A model generated the notes under the pieces. That model was not told the DNA's origin and did not search any database. It saw only the letters and a program-made list of their open reading frames with translations. From the NCBI GenBank assembly GCA_024449915.1, contig JAMZAV010000794.1:124001-188000 (forward strand): a stretch of 64,000 bases of DNA. Direction: 5' to 3'. How positions within the stretch are numbered: position 1 is the stretch's first letter; each line of letters starts with the position of its first letter. The stretch is from Sweltsa coloradensis (Eukaryota > Arthropoda > Insecta > Plecoptera > Chloroperlidae). The position numbers and the translations under genes were made by a program. Positions 43,989 through 56,725 of the stretch are shown here, piece by piece.

Positions 43989-44306
43989 GCTTCCCTCGTG
44001 GTGTCCAACAGCTGATCACCGTCCTTCCGCACTCGGAGACGACCACACGGCGAATGCCAAGCCTCCCAGCCAGCTCAAAACAACATTCGGAGACTTTCAC
44101 GAGACGCGAACTTCTTATCACAATCCGTGTGATAAATATTTCTTTTCGCTCGCTTGTTTCCGTCAAAGTGCGAGCGGTTGGTTGCTCTTTATACACACAC
44201 ACTAGTGTGATATAATGCAAAGACGTCACGTAGTGATAAAATCGTTGAAACGGCGCGTGCGCAGAAGAGAGGAGAGAAAGACGCGGGAGTTTTGAAGCGA
44301 GTAGGC

Positions 44307-44318
44307 TCTGATTGGTCG
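44307..44318 (-). promoter_or_regulatory. CCAAT box (NF-Y-like) upstream of GK5
   Basis: The plus strand reads CTGATTGGTCGA, the reverse of an NF-Y CCAAT site, about 320 bases upstream of the GK5 ATG. It sits in a relatively GC-rich, CpG-containing stretch (43989-44340). This stretch is the likely promoter and 5' UTR; the transcription start cannot be placed from sequence alone. Confidence 0.35.
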
Positions 44319-44418
44319 AGGGGGGTAGAGTGCGCCACGCAACAGTACGTACACCCATTCATGTTCAGGTTTCGTAATCGCAACTACGGGATTGAGTGGG
44401 GAATGAAATTATGTATCT

Positions 44419-44444
44419 GAGAGAGAGAGAGAGAGAGAGAGAGA
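44419..44444. repeat. (GA)n microsatellite
   Basis: 13 perfect copies about 430 bases upstream of the GK5 ATG. Confidence 0.92.
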
Positions 44445-44587
44445 CTTCCGATCACACGCAATGTTTATTGATATTGTGTCGCTGGGGTTTGATCACTCAC
44501 CGATCCCGTTTCTATTCCCACCTTCGGCAATCGTGATTAACAGTTTTACCCGGCCTTTTCTTCGACAAAGTTTTAAAAGCTGAAGAT

Positions 44588-44797
44588 TCGAGAAGTTCTG
44601 GGTTCAAGTCCCGTCGAGACCGGCAATCCTAACAAAAGGTTTTCCGAGGTTTTCCTCACTTTTTGCGTGAATGCAAGGTATTGAGTCCTCTTAAACATCC
44701 CTCGGACATCCCTTCACAATTTGTTTTTATTCCAATATTCCTATACCCCTGAAAAGGGGCTTGCATTGTACCCTGGGCAGGTTTATAACGAGCAAAG
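44588..44797 (+). repeat. SINE family A copy upstream of GK5
   Basis: 'gggttcaagtcccgtcgaga', then 'ccggcaatcctaacaaaagg', 'cctcggacatcccttcacaa' and 'gtaccctgggcaggtttata'. It lies 600 bases upstream of the GK5 ATG. Confidence 0.75.
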
Positions 44798-45256
44798 GTT
44801 AGAGATTGAGTAGTTCTTGGACAATACCCTCCCAAGTCCCTACTATACTCAGTACTCACCCCCTCCTCTTTACTTAATTAATCAAATGAAACGGATAAGT
44901 TGTCTCTGAGCAAGTGTCCTAAAAATAAATGACTAAACCTTTGTTGGCATTGCATGGTGTGTATACGTTTTTTATGTATACGTTTCTATACATGATTTTA
45001 TTGTATGTTTCATGGGAAAAATATGATAACATTGAAATTAAACCGATTCGTGATGGATGTTTAAAATTTTTGTTTGGAAGATATGCAGTAATAATAATTA
45101 TGAGGTGTGATTATGTACAACAATGCCATGAAGTGATTGTCTCATAAGTATGTAACAATTTGCAAAATGAATGACATTAATTTGAATGCGATGTGTGAAT
45201 GAATTTGATTGATAACTGATGAACCTCCTTGAATGAATACGGTGTGGAATGGTTTA

Positions 45257-45622
45257 GTAGTTCCTTAGTGTGACACCGCGCCACCGTACGGTGCGCCTGC
45301 AGACGAGCATGATGCAACCCGCAATACACGTTCTCCCAGCCCCTAGCTAGTAGTTCCTCAGTCTGACACCGCGCCACCGTACGGAGCGCCTGCAGACAAG
45401 CATGATGCAACCCGCAATACACGTTCTCTCAGCCCCTAGCTAGTAGTTCCTCAGTCTGACACCGCGCCACCGTACGGGCGCCTGCAGACGAGCATGATAC
45501 AACCCGCAATACACGTTCTCTAACTTCAAACCGAGTCGATAAAGAAGGGAAAATTTCTTTATCGACTCTGCTTAGAACCCTTGTGGTTCCTCAGTCTGTC
45601 ACCGCGCCACCGTACCGCCTGC
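45257..45622. repeat. 93-base tandem repeat array, locus 2
   Basis: Units at 45257, 45350 and 45443, spaced exactly 93 bases, then the hairpin (arms 45533-45546 and 45555-45568) and a truncated unit from 45583. Same orientation as locus 1. On the minus strand the units at 45422-45257 read as an open 31-residue repeat, but nothing suggests translation. Confidence 0.88.
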
Positions 45623-45972
45623 AGAGAGAAGAGAAGGGTGCAGCCAACAAGGCGCGCGAATAGCTTCAAAACTTGTTGGGCGATTTCGTTGCATTTTTTT
45701 CTGATCTCTATGATAACGTACAATCTTTTTGAAATTCAAATGATGTTTGAAGAGTAGACTTGGCCTTTGCTTTACATACTCTCTATTACCTGCAATACAC
45801 GTTTTCATGTTAAAAAGAGGCGGATACGTTTTCAGTTAAATCTTACAATAATTAGTTGATTTTCAACATTGTTTAAAGTTTTCTATTGCTCCTGATTTAA
45901 ATCTGTGTAATTATAAATAATTTTCATTTCTAATAGGGTTTATTATTGAAGTATAATTTTCTTTCTGTAAAC

Positions 45973-46892
45973 TAGGGAAACGCCAAAGTCGTTGTTAGAC
46001 GACTCACGAGTGAGCGAGCCATGTGTAGAGTACCCGGTCACATTCTCTTTCTTCCCCCTAACTGAGGACTCCCTCCCTAGCCTATCATAGGCTATAGTGG
46101 AGCATTATGGCCTAAACTATGACCTAAACTCAAATACCCTATTATTTATACGAATATTATAATCAAACTTAAATGCAAATGTTCCGCGTACTCAACACAT
46201 GACTCTCTCACTCGTCTAACAACGACTTTGGCGTTTCCCTAGTCGAGTTGGCTAAAGCGCCCTTATAGCCAAAATGTGGGAGACATGGGTTCAATGGTCG
46301 GGAAAAGATTTTGTAATTTCTGAATTGTATTTTTAAAATTATTTAACATGTTTTGAAATGCATATAACGCAGTGTAGTCCATCATCTGTGGCAATACTAT
46401 GGAAAACATAGCCAGTACGAAATACGTGAAAATATTGCAAGGTTTACTCAATCTACGAGCGGAATTTGGGGTACCTTGACGTCCTACATTTGATTAACCT
46501 TGGACACGGCATTTCACAGCCAGGTAAATAACAACCAAAAAATATTATTTCAAAATGAAACCATTGTCGTTAAAATAATTCCTATGCCTTTCAACGTATT
46601 TTTCAGTTTTTTTATTTCTTGCAGGTTTAAATCGCAACAGATTGTACTCATTTTGTAAGCAGTTCTCAGTTACCTGGTCACGGATGTCTGTTTAAAATTT
46701 TCAGCTCAGTCTATTTGGCCGTTCGGCCATATGGGACTGGACAGACAGACATTTAACATTTAACATTTAACATTTAACATTTAACATTTAACATTTAACA
46801 TTTAACATTTAACATACAGAATTAATCACGACCAAGGACCGATCGAGTAGCGTTGTAGACTACGTTCGCTGCGCTCACTCGTCTAAACAACA
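45973..46892 (-). mobile_element. Composite Helitron-like element, second copy (minus)
   Basis: Read on the minus strand: 5' end GACGAGTGAGCGCAGCGAAC near 46892, a (TAAATGT)n tract, a body with the 'tacgaaatacgtgaaaatat' block (plus-strand reading), a tRNA-like module at 46246-46305, an inverted end CTAGGGAAACGCCAAAGTCG, spacer, and the terminal CTAG at 45974. The two inverted ends (45973-46020 and 46200-46242) match over about 45 bases and make a 270-base fold-back. Same architecture as 32352-33065. It lies between the GK5 and TRIC genes. Confidence 0.5.
46749..46814. repeat. (ACATTTA)n, about 9 copies
   Basis: Perfect heptamer array inside the composite Helitron-like element. Not a telomere-type repeat (TTAGG). 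Confidence 0.92.
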
Positions 46893-48197
46893 ACTGCACA
46901 ACAAAGAAACTGTTAAAAAAGACTGAGAGCTGGAAGCTTTGGGTTTATTGTAAGTCTCTACTGTTGTATATTGTTTTGTTGTGTACAAAATGCAAGTAAC
47001 GAATATCGATGTGAAAGCCTTTATGCTGTAAATGCCTAAATAAAATGGGGTCATTTCTTTCAATTTTTGTTCGTAACCTCATGCTTAATAGTTATGGTGG
47101 AGGCGGCTGGTAAGTTGTAGTAAATTTGTCCTGACTTTTATGTATGGTGGTTGTGCTGGGTCAATAAACCGAAATGCAACTGTGATAATGTTACAATCGT
47201 TATTAAATTTTCGAAACCTACACATTAACTACACATTAACCTACAATACAACTTTTTTGTTTTTGGAATAAGTTATTCATAATTTTTTTGTCCAAATAAT
47301 ATTTTTTTATTTATCGATATCAAAATTTTCTTGTGATATCGATAAATGAATGATATGTATAACATTCCTAGCCATATATAATTTATCATGATTGGATTAG
47401 ATGGATTAAATAAGATTGGACTGCATTGCAGTGGATTGGATTGGATTGATGGTCTGTAGTACTTGACAAGCAAATCACATTCAATATTAGGCCTAATGAG
47501 CAGGTTCAAATCAAGAATACGCCACCGTTTTGTGCCTTTGGTTGTTGTTTTATTAGGAAATTCATCAAACATGTAAGTTTTACAAAGTGCAGCACCCACG
47601 AATTATCAATAGATTTAAGGCAATCTCCATACAATCCAGCATGTTACATAATATGGTTAACTCTAAATCTGCGTAGGTAAACCTTTCTTCGATGAGATAA
47701 TAAATAATTTGTCCTGACACAATAAGAATATATTAAAATCATACTGACAGTTCACATTAATACTGGACACCAGGGGATGTGTGAGAATTTATAGTCGCCG
47801 GAGTGACTCCACCCACAGAGTCGCCCGGGAGAATAAATACTAGAATACGTCTTGGCAAGAGGGGGGGGGGGGGGCAGAATGAAAGTATGATTCACATTAT
47901 TCACGTCAGTCGAGACGCTAACGAAACAAAACCCTAGGTGATCGAGAACATGTGCATGGGGTGTTTCTCCTGGCAAGATGACAGACATGCTGATGACCAC
48001 AAGTCAAAACAGGGCAAGATAACATAGTTATATAGATTGATTCTCACGCACATATTGTTTCATACTTGTAAAGTCTTACATCGATGATAAAAGTCTTTTA
48101 AAATAGTATACAAACGATTAAAATAAAAATAAAATAGTCAATTTGACTAGTTCCATGTTTTGGTTCTTGTGTGTCGAGGTCGTGGTCGTCGTTGTGT
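46893..48197. other. TRIC 3' flank / UTR side, no gene seen
   Basis: Contains 'ggattggattgg' short repeats near 47395-47450, a G14 run (47861-47874) and candidate AATAAA sites (minus) at 47311-47306. The TRIC 3' UTR should lie in the right part. Confidence 0.5.
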
Positions 48198-48353
48198 TTA
48201 TTCCTTCTTCTTTGCGTCTGCCTTCTCGTCCTTGTTTCCTCCTCTGCCGAGGATCCTGGCGAGGGAGTCCCAGATACCGCCGAAGAACAGAGCGCAGAAC
48301 AGGTTCTCGAAGGGAACGAACGGGTCGTGGATGCCAAGCAGGAGAGAAGACAG
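48198..48353 (-). CDS. TMEM38B: TRIC last coding exon (stop codon)
   Basis: 156 bases in phase 0, 51 residues and TAA at 48200-48198. It encodes LSSLLLGIHDPFVPFENLFC, ALFFGGIWDSLARILGRGG and a charged tail ending KADAKKKE. PF.PFE....LFFG..W is the usual TRIC C-terminal membrane segment. The final KKKE fits a dilysine ER-retrieval signal. AATAAA overlaps the stop codon, and another lies about 890 bases downstream (47311-47306). Confidence 0.9.
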   Translation of the reverse strand: MSSLLLGIHDPFVPFENLFCALFFGGIWDSLARILGRGGNKDEKADAKKKE

Positions 48354-51300
48354 CTGGAACACACAGAGGCAGGCTCATAAACACCGCTTCTTTCCCTGAC
48401 ACAATTGAGCGCAGAACATTGCTCATCGAAAACAGTGAGTTACTGCACACACGGGAAAGATAGATGTATAATTTGCCCGAATGATATTTAGTGCTCACCA
48501 CCTTTGAATTCACTCCCCACCCCAATATTCTACGGAGATTCAGAGCCATTTTTAATGCATTAATAGTTCATAAGTCAACCAAAGAATTGAGAATCACATT
48601 GCTTTTACGAGACTATATTTTTACAAGCATTTGAAATAATATGTTATTATAATATATGTTTTATAATCTTATTCTTATTTTACATTTTTGCTATAATAAT
48701 TATTACTATTTTAATGTTTGCTTAGCTACAGTTTGAATTTGGTTTTGCATTTTATGTACTTAGATTAATTTACTCAATATTAATAACTGAATAAACGATA
48801 AACAAATAAATTCATTTACATGAGCCCCCGAACATTCTCTTATCTTCAGTCATGATAAGAGGTTGTCATACTAAAGAGCTTTGTCTGACATCTAGCGGAT
48901 ACTTCAGTACCAAGCCACACGTATAGTAGAGCAACTCTTTTATCATTGTCTGATAATAACATGTGTTAGTTTGACATGAGCTGCCGTAGTTGACAGAATG
49001 ATAGGAACGTGGCAGGTGCTGAATCCTGCCCGGCATGTAAGAATAGACGATCCCCAAGACATTTTTTTTACTCATTTTATTACGACGTTCTAAATATTTT
49101 AAGGCACTATGGGCTTATTATTTATTTGTATTGATAATAATACAATATATAGTAATAATAATACCAATCGTATTGATAATCACAATTTGAAATTGTACTG
49201 GCAGGCAAAACAAATCGTGCAACTCAAGAAACTATAGAAAACCGTAGAAACAATATACAAAAACCACTGCTCAAAATTCAATTTTTAAGAAGGTGGATTG
49301 ATTCGTGCAATATGAGTATAATTGTTGATTGTAAGGTTATGGTCCGACAAAAAAAATCCGAAAATAAATCTGCTCTTTTATTAATTCCCTCTTTCATTCT
49401 ACTTTTCTTTCGTTCTTACTGCATTCTTTAGAGATCATAATTATAAGGTCTAGGATTCCCCTTATAATGACTCTCTGCTGAGCGTATGTTTATCCGTCGA
49501 CCTAATCCTAGCCCTGCATATCTTGACATATCAAACTACACTGTAAGGTAGGGTAGCGTGTCAAAGTCTTCGTACGGCTGTATTGTATTACTACATACCT
49601 TGAAGTAGACGAAGAAGATGACGATCCCGAAGTAGACCAAGGCGTGAGGGGCCGATATGAGGTCTGTCTTGCTGTCCAGGACGAAGATGATCGAGGCCAC
49701 CAGACAGGACTTCGTGTAGCTGAAAGGAAACAAGTAGATGAGCTCTCCCATTCGGACTTGTCTTCTGAACATTTACGAAATACAGTTTGTGCGTAGGCAG
49801 CCTGCCCGGGACTATAAGAATTGTTCCTATTCAGGTTAATTACGAGATATAGAGGGATGGAATGCCAAAGAGCTAGTTAATTCTTTAATAGCAATCATTT
49901 ACAGCATAGTCTTCTCAGTTCTCACTGAGGAACTACGGTTTAGCCTAGAAACCTTATGCCAAGATTTATTTTTTATTTTTATTTATTTATCGCCGGAAAC
50001 ATGTGTTCTTATAGTTCTGAGTTATCGGGTGACCTCCCTAATCGTCTCCCTTGCAACGACTATTGATATGATAATTATTGATTCATAAATCTGCCCAGAC
50101 TGGGGATCGAACCTAGAACCTCCTACTCAACGTACCAGTGATCTAGCCAATAATTGATCTACCGGGGCCGTGGGACAAAGCCTTATTACATAACTATGCC
50201 TTTTCAGCGGGTGACATTAGTGTATAGGATTAACTGAATGTTTTCCACTCCTTAAGGAAACATTTTAAATAATAATTATCTTGTTTTGCTTTAATAAAAT
50301 AATGGAAAATAGTAACTTTTTCAATTTGTAAATGGTTGTACGTTATTCAGCAAAATAACAAACATAAATCCTTTGATGAATATGTTTTAAATCCGAGTAG
50401 TATTAATTATTTGTACAACATTTTTCATGTCCTGAAGGGCTACACTTGTGAAAGTATCGTAGTCAGCGATTAGTTTTTTAGTTGCTTCGTAAGGGCGTAG
50501 GGTATTTGAGCGTATCCAGGCCCCACGGTATGAAGAGTATGAAGTATGAAAGTATGAACCACTCACAAGCTGGGCTGCATGAACTCCATGGCAGTCGGCG
50601 TCCAGACACCTCTCATCAGTCGCTCAAACAGCTTGGTGAAGCCAGCTCCGTTGCCTGCGAGGAACAGAGAACAGGGCGTAAGACATAGGGCATAAGATAC
50701 AAGGCATAAGATAAGATACAAGGCGTAAGACATAGGACGTAAGATACAAGGCATATAGAGCAAGGCGACGTGACAGAGCGTAAGATACAAGGCACAGAGA
50801 ACAAGGCACAGAGAACAAGGCACAGAGAACAAGGCACAGAGAACAGGGCACAGAGAACAAGGCACAGAGAACAAGGCACAGAGAACAAGGCACAGAGAAC
50901 AGGGCATAAGTCACAGGGACAAGGCACAGGTAACTAGGCGTTAGTTACATATCAATATCAATATAATATATTATTGCTACTTTTGGGGTTCACTTAACAA
51001 TACCGTGTAGGAATTAATTATGTTTTATTCGTAAATGCCTAGACTCTCGAACCAAGAACAAAATATACAACCTTTGAGTAGGATGGTTATATACTCAATG
51101 ATACAAGGCAGATCACACAACCATTGTGAATCGTATCCATCAAGGCAGATCACAATCATATGATTCAAGACACTGGTCAAAAGATTTTTTTAAAGTCGAA
51201 ATAATGCTAACAATAAGGACCGTTACAATTTAAAACTAAAATCAGCGTTACGGGACTTATGATAGACACAAGATGGAGGATCCCAGTATTCTTTGAATCG

Positions 51301-54300
51301 TTCAGAAGAAGATTTTATCTGTCAAGTGGATTAAGGGACGACATAGTCATAATGTGTATTGAGATGGTCAATACGTATTTTTAAGTTTTTACAAATTATT
51401 AGTTAACTGCTTGATTGTTTTACATTATTAGATGAGCGAAGCGAAGATTCCATTCTACTACACTGGAGAAAAAAATCCGGAATGTTTTTTTTTCTTTCTT
51501 TCTGTATTTTTGTCTGTTTGTCCACACGATTCCGGCTAAACCGAAACTTCGATTGCGATGAAATTTTATGGAGGCCTTCGAAATCTCTGAACTTAGAACT
51601 GCCACGTTTTTGAGCGCAATCGGAAATTTTTTTCTCGTGAAAATCGCAATTTTACGATTTTTTTCGATTTTTAAAAAATTTCTTCGACTTATAACACCTA
51701 CATGCTTTATCCGATTTTTATGATTTTTGCACAGAACCTTTACTTTATGAATTAAGATATTCTTGTGAAATTTGAGCGCAATTAAAAAAATATTTATCAT
51801 AAAAATCGAAATTTTACAGGTTTTTTATTTTTTTAAACAATTCTTTGACTTATAGCACCTACATGCTTAATCCGATTGTAATGATTTTTTCGCAGAACCT
51901 TAATTTTATGAATTAATATATTAGTGTTAAATTTGAGCGCAATCGAGAAATTATTTCTTATAAAAATCGCAATTTTACGATTTTTTAACAATTACGATAA
52001 ATTAAAAAAAACTAAAAAAATTAAGTTAATTTTTAATTTAATTTATATAAATTTAAAAAAAAATCAACTTAGTAATGATTTTTCCACAGAACAACAGAAA
52101 ATTCGCATAACACATGGCAGCTCAATGCCCCAATTACGCTCATCCAACAACGCGGCGGGACTTAAGCGTTTTCCTAGTTAATTTTAATTTAACTAGTTTG
52201 TTATTATTGTGTCGCAAGGCAACAGCTTTGGATGCAGATACCGTATCAAGATCATAGCTGAAGCCTTGTTCAATGTTATGACCGTTTTGTTACCATCATT
52301 CACAGCAGTTTCACGTAGACTGCTATGCAATAGTATAATGAATACGAAAATAATGATTTTCATCAATATGCACGTAGCTTTAATACATCAATGACCCTCG
52401 ACGATCAGGGCAAAGCCATCACCTCCGATGAGAGCAAGCTCTGACATGCAAGCTGGTTGCATCGTGTTTCGAACGAGTTATGAGGTGCTAATTATTCTGC
52501 GCCTCGCTCGCACAAAAAGGTAAGAGGGCATTTGCTAAACATCGCAATTATTACTCTTGAATATTTTAAAGTGGTTATGTAGCCACACGAACGATGCAAC
52601 AGAACAGAACATGCTCTCAATACTTGTAGGGTAGCTAAAGAAGAACGAACGTTTCAGATTTTATATATATTTGTGACGAAAACCTTTTTATTATGTACAT
52701 CATAATATTTCATCTATTTCACTAATCGAAGATATTTCATTACATTCGCCATTAATGAAAATATTTATTATTTATGTACAAAAGTTTTAGTTTCAGCTTG
52801 AATTGTTGACAAAGCCACCAAGTTTTATCCTCGAACCATATTCTAACGAACATTGCTAGAAACAAATAATTTGCAAGGCGGTGATCCCAAATAAATAAAA
52901 AAAATCTTATTTGCAACCACAAAGACAAAACAGGCCAGTAATATGACACTGTAAGGACAAATTCAATGTAAGGAAAACACACACTCGTTAATTTTTTCAT
53001 CATTGGATAACCACGTTTATAACCTAGTGCCGCTAAGTAGCCTATATCGTTGTGGTACATGAAAACATTCCTAGAGACGTGGCCCAGTATCAACTGTATC
53101 ATACTTCACACTATCAGCACTTTAATAACCTTCTCATTGCGCCAAGACCCAAGTCCTTAGACATGGCGTCAGCTGGAAGTTAGTTCACTAGTATTATCAT
53201 TGTGAGGGGTCCGTACCCAGCAACAATGCGGTCGAACGTGTCTTACTTCATGGGCTTCTTATGGGGGACAGGAGCGCACATAGCACAGGTAAGACAGGGG
53301 CGTGTATGAACTATAGGCCTACGTACTTATTGCTATTTCTACTCTTTGGTCTAGGTCTCGATCTAGGACATTCTGGGACGTCATTTAGCACTAAATATCA
53401 TATTACTTATAATACCCAGCTTATAATAATAAATAATTAAATATAGGTACCCTACATTATAATAGTCGCATGTTTCAACCAAATTCACTATCGTATGGAT
53501 ACTCTTGCTACAGTGTATTCCATGCAGAGTTTCGTCTCTCGCTACTTGGCAGCAAACTCTGCATGGAGCACACTGTACATAGATCTAGACTTGGTAGCTA
53601 GCACTCACGTGAAGTTTAGTAATGTTAGCTGAGAGGGAAGAGAGAACGTCTCAAGAAGTAACAAGCTATAGAAGCTACGCTAGTCAAGGCACAAGTTAAT
53701 AAATTCGCTAAATACATAAAATAAAATGACCCAAGAAAAGAATTTGAATATTTTAACAAAAACTTACAGCTAAGAAAATGCACGGTTTTGTACACACGCC
53801 TAACGATCATTACCTACGTACATTGCGCGTTCGTCCTAAAATAAAACCAAAACTGTATAGGCGTGAGGTTATAATTAATTATACATCTGTATCAAATATA
53901 TTGCACCAGATTGTTATAATTATTTTATTTGCGTGATATGACTAAGTTTTTGTAGAAAGTAAATGTATAACAGCTGCATCAAACCGTACGCAATCTCTGC
54001 GTGATGAAAATAGAAGTAAAAACGAGCGTTTGTGATCCGAGAATAGCGCTTTGTGACGTAATATTATAGTGTGCGGTATCACGCGAGGCCTCCCCCAAGG
54101 TGTTTAACTCAGAGTCAACGATATCTTGTTTAATCTTATGACTCTGGTCAGACTGGTTTCAATGAAGTGAGAAGCGACAGCTGAAAGGAACCGACAGTGT
54201 TCTGATACGGGTTCGAATCCCGTCGACACCGTCAATCCTGACTGAAGGTTTCTTCCGAGGGAATGCAAGGGATTGAGTCTTCTTAAACGGCCATCGGACA

Positions 54301-54404
54301 TCCCTTCACAAATTGTCCTATCCACAACATACTTAGTTAGATACATGACGATGGTCACAATTGTTAAATCTGATGTGTAACCTACAGCGGGCATCCTACA
54401 AAAA

Positions 54405-54468
<64 letters not shown>

Positions 54469-56676
54469 TTATTGGATGTATTTCATACAAACTCGGTTAA
54501 AACCGGAGCTAACATGTTGTACGGACTTACGTCAAGTACTTCCATGTGTACCTATTACATACATTATTACTTTTGTCTTAACTCTAACTAAAATAAGTCA
54601 TTTATAAATTGTAATATTGTTTGTAGATGATGTTTTCTTTCTGCTGTGTACGGTCATGGCCGATTTCTCGTCGCCATCCTAGCATTTGCTCTTCGGACTA
54701 TGGGAAACCACGAAAACCATGTCAGGATGGAAGCTGTCTCGAAATCTCGAAGTATCATTCTTAGTTTAGAAATTTACGAACTATTCTACACGTGTTGAGT
54801 ATTACTGCCTTTTGAGTCTCGATGTATACATTGGGTTGAAGATCTAGTTGTTTAATGCTTTCATGTAGCTTCTTCGGTATGATGCCGTTGGCTGATATAA
54901 TGAATGGGATTGTATTTACCTTTTTCTGTTTCCACATCTTCTTGATCTCAATTGCAAGTTCACTATACTTGTCAATTTTTTTCTTCCACGTGGTCTCGAC
55001 GTTATGGCACATTGGGATAGCAACGTCGATAAGGGTAGTTTCTTGTTTCTTCTTGTCAATTATTATTAAATCCGGTCTGTTGTGATGTATCGTTTGGTCT
55101 GTTATAACTGTGCGGTCGTAATATAATTTGTAATCTTTACTATCTAGTACTTTCTCTGGTTTGTATTTGTAGTAAGGTGTGTGTGTGTCAATGAGGTTGT
55201 ACTTGATTGCTAGTTTTTGATGAATAATGTTAGCTACTTGGTTATGTCTGTAGAGGTAATCTGTTTGACATAGTGACTTGCACCCGGATATGATGTGTTC
55301 GATTGTTTCACCCTTTGCACTACATTTTCTACATTGATCGTTTACTGTCGCATCTTGTATTATGTATTTTTTATAATTGTTCGTCGCAATCACTCTGTCT
55401 TGAATAGCCATCATAAAACCTTCTGTTTCTCCAAATAGTTCCCCGTTGTTTAACCACCTATTTGATGCTTTAATATCTACGTGACCTTTGTGTAGTTCAT
55501 CATAATGTCTCTTGTGTAGGGTCTTTTCTGAGAGACGTAACTCTTTTGAAGCGTCAGTTATGAGTTTCCCTTGTAGATTGACATTTTCGTTTGCTAGATT
55601 GAGTGGAGTTAATGATTTGTCAGCTAGCACCACAGCCCTATGCAGTGTGGATTGGTTGCTTTTTGTAAAAAAGTATTTTCTTAAAATGTCTATTTGTTTA
55701 TAATATAAGTGTTCAGCTCAATTAGGCCCCCGTCCTCCTTTTTCTCTTGGAAGTGTCAATCTCTCTATTGCTGATTTAGGATGATGTATTCTGTGTTGGT
55801 AAGTGTAGTACGAGTTAATATTTCCAACCCGTGGATGTCTGTCTGCGTCCATTTAATGATTCCGAATGAATATGTCAGTACTGGTACAGCATATGTATTT
55901 ATTGCTGTGATCTTGTTTTTACCGTTTAGTTGCGTCTTGAGGATAGACTTTAGTCGTTTCTTGTATGTATCTATCAATTTTGCTTTCATAACTTTATGTT
56001 CAATTCTGGCAGCTTGTGAGAATCCTAAATATTTGTATACATCGTTATCGTCCATTATTCCAATCCTATTTCCATCATCTAGCTGGAACTCTTCTGCTTG
56101 TGTAACCTTACCCTTTTCGATATGTAGCGTCTTACATTTGTCTACTCCAAACTCCATGCAGATATCTTGACTAAATTCTAATGTTGTATTGACTAGACTG
56201 TTTAGTTGAGCAAAATTTGATGCATACAACTTTAGGTCATCCATGTAGAATAGGTGGGAAATTGTGTGACATACCACATTATTGTTCTTAATTTTAAATC
56301 CGTATGTTGATTCGTTAAGCATATGCGACAGTGGGTTTAATGACAGACAAAACCATAATGCACTTAATGAGTCACCTTGGAAAATGCCACGTTTAATTTG
56401 TATTGGATCTGTAGTTATCTGCTGGTTTTTCATATTTAGTTTTAGTGTTGTTCTCCATGTCTCCATTACTGTCTTCAAAAAGTTTACAATTACTGGGTTG
56501 ATTTTATATATTTGTAAAATCTGAATAAGCCATGTGTGTGGTGTTGAGTCAAAGGCTTTCTTGTAGTCAATGTAGTTTACGTGAATATTCCTTTTCTTAT
56601 TGTGTGCCTGATTCATTACAGTAGAGTCAATAATAAGTTGTTCTTTACATCCCTGTAGTTCTTACAGTTCTTCTTC

Positions 56677-56725
<49 letters not shown>

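Noticed and set aside
46749..46814. Telomere-like array
   Set aside because: The unit ACATTTA is not TTAGG or TTAGGG and the array sits inside a transposable element.
48118..48549. Several overlapping open frames on both strands
   Set aside because: They are shadow frames over the TRIC last exon (48198-48353).
50563..50927. Cys/Leu/Pro-rich open frames of about 100 codons in three phases
   Set aside because: Products of the 14-base minisatellite, open in every phase because of its composition.
54361..54591. Open frame with a poly-isoleucine tract
   Set aside because: Translation of the (ATT)n microsatellite.
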